From contig NC_088318.1 of NCBI RefSeq assembly GCF_910592395.1, positions 2,292,001-2,356,000 on the forward strand: 64,000 bases of DNA, read 5' to 3'. The notes beneath the pieces were generated by a model, which made no database searches, had not been told where the DNA came from, and worked only from the letters and a program-made list of their open reading frames with translations. A program made the translations under genes and the position numbers. Numbering within the stretch: position 1 is the stretch's first letter; every line of letters starts with the position of its first letter. Shown here in pieces: positions 13,132 to 26,700 of the stretch. The DNA is from Lineus longissimus. Lineage: Eukaryota > Nemertea > Pilidiophora > Heteronemertea > Lineidae.

Positions 13132-16100
13132 GTATTCTTATTCGTCTTCTGTGTTCGAAGCATAACTTGTCAGTTCACGGATGTAGAAATCACTTCCAAA
13201 GTCAGATTGGCTCTGTCAGTCAGAAGCAACCATTATGTTATGAACAGTTATGAATCATGGCGTATTGTCTCTTGAATTTGACGGCTCTAAAATCACAGAC
13301 AGATTATGTCTTCTGACCAAGATGTTACTTCCAATGTGCAATACTGAATCTTATTACAGGAAATTAAACGACTGTGATTGCAAATTATTGGAATCAAGTG
13401 GTCATTGGGTCATTTAATCTGTTAAAATCGTCAAAAATCGTAAGGTCAGGAACAGTTATGCTAAAATGTGATAACGCACCATAACATGTCAAGTCAAGTC
13501 AAGGGAATGAAATGATTGAGGATTCTTTAAAAAAAAACTATTTACAAAATCAAAATCTGGTCAAAAAATTCTAGGTCAAAAACATACCTCTTAATAGTCA
13601 TTAATGTCGAGATGATTTGATAATTGACCATGATACGCGAGAGAAAGGTTGTAAGTTGGTCACCCAATTGGAGACGAGGGTACTTGAAAGTGACCTGGAG
13701 GAGGTCGGTGGACTTGAGGGGTGACAAGTGCGGTGGCAGGGACCATTACACCCCAGTTTAACTGGCACGAGAGGTACACCCTTCAGAAAAAACTCAACCA
13801 TTTCAATTGTTCTTGATGCTAAATTCCTCGAAGTTTGGTGCATTCGGTGCCTGGGTATTTGTAAAACATGATGTGGTAGACGAAAGAATGCTTGAAGGAC
13901 TTCATGAAGGTTTGACTGTGCCAAATGTGCAGACAAGAAATATTACTGTATGATGCTAAATTTTCAGGCCTGTCAGTTTGTGCAGGTCATAACTGGAGGG
14001 GTGATTTGACCTATTGAAGATATTTGCAAGCATGAAAATTGCCAATGCACGGTGAGATAGAAGACACCTATTTGGGTTTTTTTGGAGCTAATTCTGGCCC
14101 ACCTGGCTCTTGTCTATACTTTCCCTTTAAAGCAATCACAGTTATTCACACAAAGCATCAGCTATCAACAAATCTCAAATAGCGTTTTTCAATTGGCCTG
14201 CTGTAACGTTTGAGCGAATTAGCCAACATGTTATTCAAGAAGACATCCTTGGCCAACCTGTTACCGAAGAAGACTGATTCTTGATGTGATCCCTGGTCAC
14301 ACACACAATGGCCTCTGACAACCCAAATTAGTCGAGGGGTCTCATCCTTTACAAATGGTGTTTGAGGGAAACACTTGATCTGAGATTGCGGGGAGAGGAA
14401 CTGTGGTGGGGCAGCCTGGAGCATTCCTTATCTTCTGGACAGTTGGATGACCATTCTGTCTTGTCCTGATGTTATGCAAGAACTTGATGGGTGAAGTCAT
14501 GGTATTGCCTTCCCCTCACCAATGCTCTGGGGCCAAAAAAGACCTCTTTGAAAGGACTTAGGTATATCATGAAGAAAATTCAAAAAAAAAATTTCCGTCT
14601 AGTTTCCTTGAACTGGTTATTGGTTTAAACCCATTGACTTGATATAGACCTCCCCCATGAATAGATATCTGCCATGTCAGCAGTTTAACCGCTTCACAAA
14701 AGTAACAAAGACCTTTTCGAGACTGTCAGTTGAGGCTTGAGTGGAGAGCAATGAAAGCCTCTTCCTCACGGCTTGGTGCCCTATATGTTCAAGGCTGCAT
14801 TCCTGTAAACTTCATGACAAGTGCAATCAGTCGAAATCGGGGCTCACGCCAAAACCAGTCGCGCAGGAAACGTCATCAAAAATAACATGCAACCTTAATC
14901 GAGGTCTGTGAAATTTTCAACAAAACATTTTCCTTGGAATATTTCTCGAACGAGATCTTTTGTAAGATCGATGCGTCTCATTATTATTTGAAATCAAAGA
15001 TTTAATGAAATGTGAAGTTCACCGTGAAAGTCTCGCACACTGGCTGGCAAGTCAATGAAGATACGTGACATGCCACGATAAAGGAAACCTTGAGACAAAT
15101 TCGGTAGAAAATAAATTCAATTTTCCACCAAAGTGCTCATTTTTATTCGCCTTTTCTGAATGGGTTATAATCAGAATTGGCCATCAATTGTCATGATCTT
15201 TGAGGTAAAGAAGCTGGATAGTCTGTAAGCATCTTGACACGCAATACAGTGTCACTCACATCCTCCTCCCATTGCATGTTACTGAGGCAGTTGCAATTGA
15301 ACAAGACCGACGGTAGTTTTCGCTGCTGGTCGAACTAATTATTCTGGGCAATGGTCAATCTCTCAGACTCTGCTTAGGCAAAAAAACACCTATCACCAAT
15401 CAGTATAACGTTTGATGACAGGTGACAAAATATTAAGAATCAACTTTTACCCTCCTTACTTAAATTTCGTGGACCAAACTCTGAAGCTGTATGATTCAAT
15501 TTGACTGGGCAATCTTCCAAAGTCGATAAGGCCTTGGTTCGCCACTTTTGTAACAGGTGTCTCTACTAGTCACTTGGGAGAATTGAAGCTTGCTTCAAAG
15601 TCCAGCATTCGACTGGAGCAATCATGCAAGAATTATCTATTCATGAGCTTACGGGTCCAGCCCATTTCATTGAATTCACCTTATCCTACATTAGTTCTCA
15701 GAAAGACCCTTTGATTGCATTGCGGTCATTATATTGGAGGAACCAGTAACACCAGTGTGGTATTACTTCCTTATACCATTGATAATTTATCAATATCATA
15801 GTTGAAGAAACTTCCACGAAGGCCATTCAATAGATGTCTTACTTCTCAAATTTCACTTTCAGCGGTTTCTTTCATCGTATCTTTTATGAGACTATTTGTG
15901 TTCTCGCACATAAAAAATCCATCACATAATAAAGTATATCAATGAGTGATGGCATCTTTCCAATTGACATGGAGTCCTGTGAACCCCATAGAGCGCGGCA
16001 GACGCACAGATAATTAGGACAAGTTGCATTTTACTGACTGTATGGGGTCACATGACCATCTTGACAATATCGTGAGGTATATTCGTACCCTGCGGACAAT

Positions 16101-16690
16101 ACTCATGCAGGTTCCAAAACAGGTTAAGGTCTACTGATGAAGAATGAAAAGTGTGTCATCTAATTATTCAAACATACTTCCGTAGTTCCGTGCGGCACAT
16201 AACTAGCGTCTGAAGGAGCGGATGTGGGTCTCGAGATTTTTCATCGTATTCTTTCGGCGATTGTCCGAAGTGGTACCTGATGCTCCGTACTTGTTGTTTC
16301 CGTCGAGGAGAATGATATAAGTGTGTGACTTTGAATAGACCTGGTTCGCTCTACATAGGGCAAAGTCATTATACCCACGAAATCTTTTGTTCGGCGGCAT
16401 GCCTAACTTGCGTACCCTGTCCACTTCTCAATAACATATCGCAAATTTTTTTCAAAACACAACTGTCAAAAAGTGAAGATTCGAATCTTAATGCAAATTT
16501 CTTCAAGTTTCTTTACTTTGGAAATTTGGAGAAGAAAGTTTGCTGCGGTGAAGTATGTTTCATGAAAGCATTCCCCTGTTCTGATTGTGTCCGGGAAGCA
16601 GGTCAGGTTTTAGCGGGAGAAGGGGAACTACTTTCGTATAGTCAACAAGTGTATTTGTTAGTGTGAATTAGTGAAAGAATTTTTTTCCAT

Positions 16691-16701
16691 GGGGGGGGGG
16701 G
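16691..16701 (+). repeat. Poly-G run, 11 bases
   Basis: A G run on the + strand preceded by a T-rich stretch. Confidence 0.9.
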
Positions 16702-19700
16702 TCTGGATATGTAATGGTTGGTGACTATAAGCTAATGGTTAGCAGAAAAAAAGCAGTTAACAAAAAACTGTCCTGTCATCTGCTGATTCAGTGGTTGCCT
16801 TATTCAGGTAAAGTAGTACTGTGGCGGAATGTTTACTCAACGCTATAACCAAACAATAGCCAATCTGTCTGCTAAATAGCAACACATGCACCCGCCAATA
16901 GTGCGTAATCTGAAATTTTATCAAATTGCCGAAAAATAGAAAAGCACCGTCATTATTGATGCAAGCACTCCAATTATCAGTAACTCAAGATTTGAAAAAC
17001 ACGGCCCAAATGCCCCCAAAACCTGCCGCATGTGGAGATTCTCTGTTGCGACATGTGTTGCATTGTTTAAGGTAAAATATGACCATTTGGTAAATTTTGG
17101 TGGTCATTGTTTCGGCGGGTTTCAGTGAAAAAGCAGTAATCTTAATTGTTTTCTGTTGGATGAGGACGGTTTGTTAAACAATGGAGACAGGTGAAAACTG
17201 CCGACTCATCTCAGAGGTTGACGTCTGCGTCGTGAGTCTGTCGTCTCTTCTGGTGTTTTTATGAGGTGTTTCGAAGATGGCAGTTGGATAACTTAATGAG
17301 ATTGAGGTTCATTTTGATGCTTTGGTATTTTTGTATGGTGGTGTCATGTATTTCAAATAGCTCACCTTAAAGGGGCCCTTACATATAATTCTTTTAACAA
17401 AAGTAAAATTCTTTAGGCAGAATATGCTTTTGATGATAAATCTTATCAATTTGAAGGACCCCCATAGGCAAGTCACTTTTTGACCATGAGGGGGCAAAAC
17501 ACCTACCTCTTTGTCAGTTGGCAAAAATTGGTCGAAAGTCTGCATGTTTTTTGGTGAGCCTCCTCCCCTCTTCCAGCTCTGGCCCTGACAATATGGAAAA
17601 TTGTACCAAAAGTCATTCAAGAATTGATGAAAAACGATCAGTCTTTGGTGGTCTATCATTAGGGCTGGTACAAGAGAGAAACCCATGACAGCCATATCGA
17701 CCAGACTAAATGATGTTTTCATAGAATTGTAATTAAGTTTTGTCAGAGATCAAAAGAAGGTTTGCATAGGAAATAAAGGGCTGCTCTTGGAATAGTAATT
17801 AGAGTTAATCAAAGTGAAATAGAGTTGATTTACTTTTGAAGGAAGCTGATTCTCTGATTCTTAATTAATGCTAATCGTAGAAGAAAAGTAATCGCATTTC
17901 TCTCGTCGCTGGGGACCAGTCCCAGAAACATACGGCGATGCTTTATCTTCTGAAGTGACCGCAAGGAAGAAATTGCAGGTTAAAAGCGAGCATGCCAATT
18001 AAAGCTCCCAGTCCTCAAGGGATGAATCCCGCTCGATGTCAATGCAATAACACAGGAAGACCAATTGACAGATTGTATACATATTCCAGTGCTGCAGACA
18101 CAAAACATCTTTTCTTTGCAAATTAACTGATATGGCCGATTCTGGTGGGGATTCGGATCAGTTTGCTTTGGTTCCCATGGGATCCATATAAAATCACATT
18201 TATTCAGATTTCTAATGGCCAAGCGAGCAGTTTAAACGTGGCTGACATCGTCCCGCGCTCGTTTGAGACAATGATCGTTTAATAGCGTTTCCTGGTTTGT
18301 AGTGCTCCCGGGTATGATGTCGATGGAGATGGTCGTGAGCTATTCACGGCAGAATCGTAGGTGATGATTAGCCATTAAGGCCACCAGGTGGAATCGGTCA
18401 TGAGACAGTGGACAGACTAGTAGCAATAGTTTAATTGTTTTGGATGAAACCCAATTGGCCGAAACCAGAATGAGTTTTGGGCGGGGACTCATTCACGATT
18501 CATTTATTTCTTTGAATCATATTTTAGATACAGTGGAGGAATTTTCTTCAACTCCTGTGTATGGGTCACAGAATCCCTGGCCAATAGTTTTTTTCCAGCA
18601 AATCATATACAAAAATCATTCATAAATATGGATTAGATGTTCCCGATTACAATTTTCGCTGAAGGGTGCGGCTCCATAAGGGCCCTAAACTAGATGTCGA
18701 GACCTGTCAAAATGTGACAGAAAATGAGACTTGAACTGAATAAAATAAACTCAAGTGGTGAAAATCAGGGTTGAGATATGGCAGAAAAAATGAAGTGATG
18801 TGGCGTTTAGGTTTCTGCAAACATGGCTGACATTGCGCTGGAGGATCGGGTCATCGGAGCTCACCTGTCGACGGAGGTACAATGAGCGGACGAGGGCCCT
18901 TGCATCTTTATGTGGCCAAATGTCGGTTGAGAGAACATTGTTTTGGCGACTAGATGGCCTATTTCCTACCGGCAGCACCTGCTGGTTGCTGGTTGCCTTC
19001 AAGAGAAATATCCGCCAAGATATCCTTCATATTTTCATTGATATATCTCAAACAAATCATGCTAGATATCTTGAAATTCCCTTTTATTGGTTTGTAGAAA
19101 ATAAAATGTCATTATCTGTTTCCATTTGCAAGAAAGTTTTCCTCAGGATTCAGATTTAAGGTTTTTTTCTTCAGATATTCAGATTTCTCCTAACCCTGGA
19201 TATTTTGTCCAAGTATGTCATTCAACATCATCGAAAGTGTGAATAAACTCCAGATATGAAATGATAACTTATTCACTGATAAGTAAACAGACTGACATAT
19301 GTCGGCCATTGACACTGCCTTGTCATGAGATGAAGGGCGTACCACTTCACCCTGATTAAACAAACCACCATAGGTCCGGACAGCCCTCATGAGTGGAGGT
19401 ATGTCGTGTATGTGTCGGGTTATTTCAATGTTTACTGTCCACCCGTTAGCATCGATTGTACTGGTCAGAAGGAATATCACTTGTAGCATGCACAACAGTT
19501 CAATTAGAACTTAGCTGTTGATGTCTCAATGCCCATAAGAAATGTCAATTTCTTTGGAAAAACCTTTGGTGAAAATATTGTCTGGCAGAAAAACGCTATC
19601 TGAAAATTTCAGCTCATTTTAGGAGAATAAACAAGGAAATAAACATATGGGCCATAAGTATACCGTTATGTCAACGATGCTTCGAGTCTTTTTGATTGTC

Positions 19701-20531
19701 TGGCCCCGCCAACCTGTTTGCTCTCTTAATATGACAGTTAGGTGGAAAGCGCGGGTGGGAAAATTGCGGTCGCTACTTATGACTGGTGTAGCATTGTAAA
19801 GGTCTGTTTAACATTGGCTCCGGTTACAAAAACTTGTTCTCTGGACTCGTGGCGGGAGATTCTGTGCGAGTTACATTCACCTCATGGTCATGTTCATGGT
19901 CACGACATGAAGTTATAGGCATAACCCTGTGATTGCAGTTGTTCATGCACAGATTCAACACACCGTTTCCAGCATGGAGTAAGAAATTTCATTTGACGAG
20001 AAGAACGAGAAGTTGTATCTGGTTGAAAGGGTTAATCAATCTCAACCTAACCAAATTTTGATCAATCAACCGTGCCTGCACTTGTAAGAACTTTCCTTAC
20101 CCACTCGTCTTCATCAAGCCCCTCTTACCAGCAGGTAACACCTGCTTCCAAAACACCAACAGAAATGGCGCTGATTTCTTCCAAATCGAATTTGAATATT
20201 TGCGCACTTCTTCGCTCCTGTGTTTATCGTCAAGTGGCTGGTGAGGAATCGTTGTGACAGACGTAATGACGTTAGCGCTCAGCCAATTCTGGCCGGCTCG
20301 GTAACCTATAATTGAGCCGGTGTCATCCTGGATGTGTTTGAACACTGATTGGGCGGATATGATGGGGTGGTATAGATGGTAGCAAGGGACAAGACAAGAA
20401 GACTTTGATAAGACTGGATTATTTTTTGTTCTCGTTTCACTTTCATGCATCCCTTTCGATGTGTGTCTTCTTTCACTGGCAGAACTTCAAATTTGGGAGG
20501 TTGTCATTCATCAGGTATACGTCTTGGGCAA

Positions 20532-20539
20532 GGGGGGGG
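20532..20539 (+). repeat. Poly-G run, 8 bases
   Basis: A shorter G run in the same orientation as the others. Confidence 0.9.
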
Positions 20540-20661
20540 TTTGTAGTGACAAGAAGATTTTATAGGCTTTCATATCATTTTGGATCTTAGTTTTGATATT
20601 CACCCTTGGTTACCCCTCCTGCATCAACTGGTCCACACCTAGCAAAGTTGAACCTTTATTA

Positions 20662-20689
20662 TTGATGACTTGTATAAAGAAGTCATCAA
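20662..20689. other. Inverted repeat, perfect 10-bp arms
   Basis: TTGATGACTT and AAGTCATCAA are separated by 8 bases. The stem is too short for a typical microRNA precursor. The arms contain a TGAC/GTCA-type core. Confidence 0.6.
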
Positions 20690-21383
20690 ATCTACATTCG
20701 ATATTGCTTTCTTAATTGTCCTGGGCTTGCTTTATCATACATTTCTAGTTGCCACCAACATTTATGCACTGATTCCGACAGAAATGTTTTGAGGTCCAAC
20801 AGGATTTTTCCCAGGGGTACTAATTAACGGCTTTGTCGAACTAGGCCTAGTAAGGTTTAGACCTGTCTAAAAATGAAGAAAAAACAATGGAATTAATATT
20901 TCCTTGGGTGGTTCTTCCATGTCCAGGTTGTGTACTTTGTCAAGAACAACAGGTGCCTTAAAAATTCCTTGGAAAAATAATTTGCTGTGACAAAAAGAGT
21001 TGGCTGAGTAGGCCTAAAAAGGGCCTAAATTGATTGGCTGGGTATGGTGAAACAAAAACATCATTTTTTCCAGCATGTTTGAACAGCGGCCAGAATTGGG
21101 GAGGTTTAACAACCGGGTGTAATCAGTCTGGGACAATGATAGGTTTTCAAGGAGTAATTGTCAAGGAATTAAGGGTGTCCGACAGTTAGCAGGTGGTCTT
21201 CATACGCCTAGACAGGTACATAACTGACTAACACCTGTAGGCTGAAGAATTTGTTGTAAATCGAAGCCCTCTTTGACCCTTTGCATTCTGAGGCCTGTGA
21301 GCCACTGGTTAGTCCTTGCTGACCTGATAGTGATACAGTTTGCAAGGGATTTACTTGCATTTATGTTTACACTTCTGTTTCTC

Positions 21384-21399
21384 GGGGGGGGGGGGGGGG
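21384..21399 (+). repeat. Poly-G run, 16 bases, followed by further G blocks
   Basis: A G run followed by TGGGATGGGGGG. The whole stretch is able in principle to form a G-quadruplex on the + strand. Confidence 0.9.
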
Positions 21400-23582
21400 T
21401 GGGATGGGGGGAAGCTTATTCTTGTTTGGTCTGATTTGAGATCAAAATGAAGCTTTTGTTTTCGAACAGTTCTTAGAAATATCAAATTGACAGTCTAAGA
21501 ATGGTGAAAAAAGATGACGATCTCAGCACCATTATCACATTGGCTTCATATTGCCATGGCGAGCAATTCTAACTTTCTGTGTGGCTTTTTGGTCACACTT
21601 GATAGGTTGTGATCATGGCTACTGTTGTCCGGTTACAAAACTCAAACAAAACCTCACCAAAGGATTATACAGTGCGACTAATGACCAAAGTGTGCCACGA
21701 TCCTTACACCGGTAGCCATCAAAAACAAACTATTCATGGTTTGTAATCATTTTGTTTCATGTGGCAAACTAATTCATTAGGCCAGGGGGGTGGTGTGGTT
21801 AGTTTCCTGTCCCAGTTCCTTTCTCATTTGCTTTGACCTGTGTCAAGTCTATTTGAAACTTCTGGAAACATTTGATCAAGAGACGAGAAACATTTCATGA
21901 CCCTAATTGTGACATTTTGTTTAAGTACACCTTGCCGAGAATGCGTAAAAAGCTTCCTCTTTTCCCGTAATTAAACCATTGATAGCCTTGCAGGGTGTCA
22001 AAAACCTCACAGCATGGTCATGTCCTGGTTGGGTGGAACATGATAAACTTGGTCACCAAAATTGAACTGGTGCCATTCTACTGGGTTGACTTTGTAGATG
22101 ATTAGTTTTCAATTATTGATATTCCTTCAAAATCATATGTATAGGGTAGTATTTCCAGAAGTTATCAAAACCTTTTTCCCATTCTCAGGTGTGGCTTGAA
22201 AAATGTATGGTTTCTGAACAGCTCTGAGAAAATGTGTGCCCAACCTGGGCAGTAATGCTCTCCATTTCTGAGGGGGTATCTGTTTCGATGGGACCTACTG
22301 CTATGCTTTAAATAGGGCCGTGTTCCAAATCTCAATAAGCAATTTCATCAGATACCCATGCACAGCTCGTCTGGAACACTGCTGTTATAAGGGTGACTAT
22401 CCTGAGGCCTGATTTTCAGACCAATCCCTTAACTTCTGAACATCATGTTGTGTTTTGGACAGAACACTGAATTCTTAAATTTATGCTTCTTCACTGAAAA
22501 TATGAAAATTTTCTGCAATCAGAATAGGTTTCATCCCTCTATCTGATTTCTCTGGTGGTGGTGTTCATCTTATCATGTGTCCAATCCTGGTTTTAGCGTG
22601 ATCATGTTTGTGTCACAAGCAAGGGACATCCCACAGAGAGGCACACTTGAGGTTATAACAGGTTGTGCATCCAAGGATACAAGAATATGTTTCTTAGTTT
22701 CACGTCACAGGGCAGGGGCTGATACATTGGCCTATGGACTAGAATTAAGTGTATTTTAGCTAAATTAGCTAAATTGTGACAATCAATGTGGCCACTAGAC
22801 AGACTGAAAACAGTGCATTTGAATGGTGGTCAAATTCTATTGTTTTAGTATAAGAATCTGTTATGGACTTGGAATACCTTAATCTCAAAAGCTGAACACT
22901 CTGATTTTTGATGGCCTGAGAAAATCGTTTGTTTTAATTTACATACATCCGATCATAGTAAATCTGTGTTGATTTTCTTGCAAGTTGCCCAAAGCTTTGG
23001 GCTTATAGTTAATCAGCCTACGTAATTTACGATAATTATTTCAAAATTACTTCTCTCATTCTGACTTTGGCTTAAGACAGGTTAGTGACCTTCAAAATGC
23101 AGTCAAGGACACAAAGTTGATGGCTTCATGTTCTTGACAAAATCTATCACGTTGGATACAAAAAGACTTTCTCCTTGTTCAGTTTGGACAGGAGTTTTCA
23201 TGTAGCTCAATAAAAACAACCACTTGTTATATGATTTAAAAAATTTGGCATAAGACCACAAAAGGCACTTGTCCAAAACCACATGCGCAGCATAAGTTAC
23301 TTCAATCTTTGTTTTCTGAATAAAAAAACTAATAAAACACTTGTTTACAAGAAAGCAATGGCTACTGATGTGTTTGTTGAGGAGTCAAAGAATGAAATAG
23401 AAGTAGATTGACAATAGATTAATTAGTAAGGTTAATTAGCCGGTATATGACCACAAGATGCAAACACATTAAATATTAACCCTTTGCACCTTAAGAATAA
23501 AGCGTCTGATTGCTGAAGGTGGAGGGGCCTGGTTGACTTGCCTTATTGTCTGGTATTGTTTGGAAATATGTTTATTTGATGT

Positions 23583-23596
23583 GGGGGGGGGGGGGG
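23583..23596 (+). repeat. Poly-G run, 14 bases
   Basis: An uninterrupted G run on the + strand, about 60 bases before a possible SINE relic. Confidence 0.9.
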
Positions 23597-23649
23597 CAAG
23601 GTGACTTTTAACAGCTGAGATTTATGTTTATAGTCTCTGCTACGGGGAC

Positions 23650-23715
23650 TGGGGCAGTGGTAGTGGAAGAGAAGGTGTTCCCCTCATGATCAATAGGTAA
23701 TGGGTTAGACTTCCA
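23650..23715 (+). repeat. Possible decayed SINE head
   Basis: GGGGCAGTGGTAGTGGAAGA (A-box-like) is followed some 40 bases later by TGGGTTAGACTTCC (B-box-like). It is too degraded to classify. Confidence 0.3.
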
Positions 23716-26700
23716 ACTCAGTCACTATATTTGGTTCCGTTATGGCTGAGTCCAAACGGTACTTGCAAAACCCATAAGTTTACTGTAGAGACTGGGATAA
23801 TAATAATCTCAATGTGCTTGTCAACAGACACCAAGCTAACTAAAACAGGCACTGTAGAAATGCTGATTATTTTTGTCAATATTATGATAAATATTATTAG
23901 ATTTGTTAACAAAAAGTGAGAATTTTGCGAACAATTAATTGAACTCATCACCAACTCTACAATCAACAAATATGATGCACCAAATTGATTGAAATCAATG
24001 AAATTCCCACAGAAAAATAACGCATCGGTGTCCCTTGATTGAAAAGATACCTTTTGACAGGGAAAACTGGTTAAAAACAAATTTTTGAAACTTTGTTAAC
24101 ACCACACCAAGCTGGAGTTTGTTTCCTCTCCAAGTGATATTATCACGGCTTTTTTTCCACCATCTGCAAAATAATTGTAAGGGTATTTTTCAAAAGCTGA
24201 ATATTTCAGTCGTTATCTGATTGGCGGACAAAAGACTTAAAATAATTGGTGTGTTGCACTGGATTCCTCCGATGCATTATCAGATTGAAATGGAAATTCG
24301 CGGACAGTTTATGAATTTATGACTGATACGCTCATCACAACCTGTGTTCCACCTCCTGTCCTTTATGATCCCATGGTTGGAAGCAAAAATATGTTGCCAA
24401 TATCAGAAAGGTTATCTCCAGCTAGTAAGTATTGATAGCCATCGCATGTGTTGACTAATGACCCTTTTGTCATGTCATAAATATCATACCTCCGGCTTCA
24501 ATGGATGATCCATTTTTCACAGGGAGTGAAAATTAGCCGCAAATGATGATGAGCAGTTGAATATTATAACTGCTGAGTGTTGCAAAAGTTCAAATCGGTG
24601 GTTCAGAGAAGTCAACAACATTAGAGTGTGCTGCGGCTATAGAATTTCGTTTTATCAGAAATCCAAGAAGTGGAGCTTGGACTTGGGGGTTTGGAAGACT
24701 GGTCTGACTGGTCTGACTGTTATATACGAGTATCCCATTTATGCCAGTCTTGTATATGCAAGGTTTACTGTAATTGGTTCTGGAGTTGAAGGCACAATGG
24801 ACAGAAGTAAAGGCATCCACTGCACAGGAAAACATTTCATATTACTCTTGTTTCTTCAATGCAAGATCGATATGAATCTTCAAACCAAGGATCAAAATAT
24901 GCACAGTCGTTTGATTCCCTTTCAACATGTTCAATTTGGATGGACAATGGGTTATAGTAATGCCAGTTTTCCACAGGTCATATCGTCATTTTTCAGCTTG
25001 GACTTTGTTTCGATTTTGTAGTAATTGATAAAGCGGTCTTAGATCAAAGAAACTAGAGTATATTCAATCGACCATTCGTTGTGGTTGCACTGCCTTTTTA
25101 CGATCGTTACATTGGTTCATGATTGTAACAGGTGTCAGTGGACAGATTCAGTCACTGTCCCTCCATCTCCGCCTGGTACAGTCGTGAATAGATCCGCTGA
25201 TCAGAGCGATCTCTCTCTGTAACAATACCGTGATAAATCTGATCTCTGATATCATTTGTCAATATGCGATAATGGGGTAACATGTGTGAGTATCAAGCAC
25301 AGCGATGCCTTTGTTTGATTAGATAAGATAAAGAACAAAAGTGAGATTCTGCTAGAGAATTGTTGAAGATGGACTAGTGGGTGGATTGTTTAACTTTATG
25401 TTCAGACAACAACATTCAACTGATTTACAATTTTCTATGAATTGTTTTTTGTTGGTTATGTCCATGTGTTACCTCTAACAGACAATGGACTTAGATGAAA
25501 GGCATCAAAGACCATTCTGAAATTGGTCTAAAATGAACAATTTCATGAGTAAAATATCTGTTGATTTTTGAAGGCCACAGATATTCTGCTGCTAAAAAAG
25601 CGACGCATGTCCCATTCTGTTTTTGCTTCATGTTGGTGGAAAAGGCAACAGACTCAAGTCCAGTCGGCACCTCTCATATCCATAAGTTTTTTCAGTCAAA
25701 CATTTTGTGTATTGTGTTCTAATTTAATATTCAGATTGGGCGTCTGACAGTGGCATATAATGCCATCACTGTACAGAGTTATTGCCAAGCATATTTTCAG
25801 CCATAAACAAAGGCAGCGTTTCACAGCTCCCTGGCAACTGCTCTGCCCTTCCACATAATGTTTTGGCAAATTGTCCAGATCGTAGTCGGAGAAAAAGGAG
25901 AACAAGAATGTGTCACTTGTAAAACATTGCAACCTGTCACGTTCTCTGTGAATCAAGTGTTAGCATGTTAGACTCATAAGGCACAGTCCACTAACCACAA
26001 ATTAGTTAATTAGTTATTTAGACGTGGTAGTCAATGAGGAAAGTTACCCAGGCTTGTGATGGTTTGAAATGACCCAATTTTCTACCTAATCAAATTTTCA
26101 TAGAATGAGAGTATTCTTGTGGACGATGTTGCATGTCTGTATCTGTGACCTCGAATGTCACTGAGGTTAAAAAGTTATCCTGCAAAGAAGTTCCTGGAAA
26201 AAAAGGAAATTGAACTAGAATTTGAGCATTTCCAATTGTGTAAATACGACTGATTATAAATTTCAATAGTGATGATTGATAAATATCATACCGAACCCTG
26301 AATGAACTGTCTTTTATTCTACGATGCATAAGGGATCACTGAATTGACCATGAGCCCACATCATAACTTATTACTTTCATAAGAGGTGATCATGAAAATG
26401 GCCCCAGTGGTCGTGATCCTACAAAATCCCCTTTGTTGTCAAAATATCAAGTATTGTGTTGATAAATCAAGGCAGATGGCACCATATTTATTGTGGTTGA
26501 TTAGCATCTAGCTCATTTCTCTAAACTGGAAACAAAAGCCATAGATCATGGAGTTGATCTATCACAATGCTGAAGTCATCTGGTGAAGTTAGGGTGGATT
26601 GGGGGTCTGTATATATAACACGGAACAAGAAATGAAACAGAAATCAAATCAAATCAGAATGGAAGTTGACCCATTGCCTACAGATATTAGTTTAAATGAA

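Noticed and set aside
24691-24713. GGAAGACT stretch resembling the start of miR-7
   Set aside because: Only the first bases agree and no hairpin partner was found nearby.
24557-25021. 154-codon open frame on the + strand
   Set aside because: It starts at TTG, has no domain that I recognise and spans a small GGTCTGACT direct repeat.
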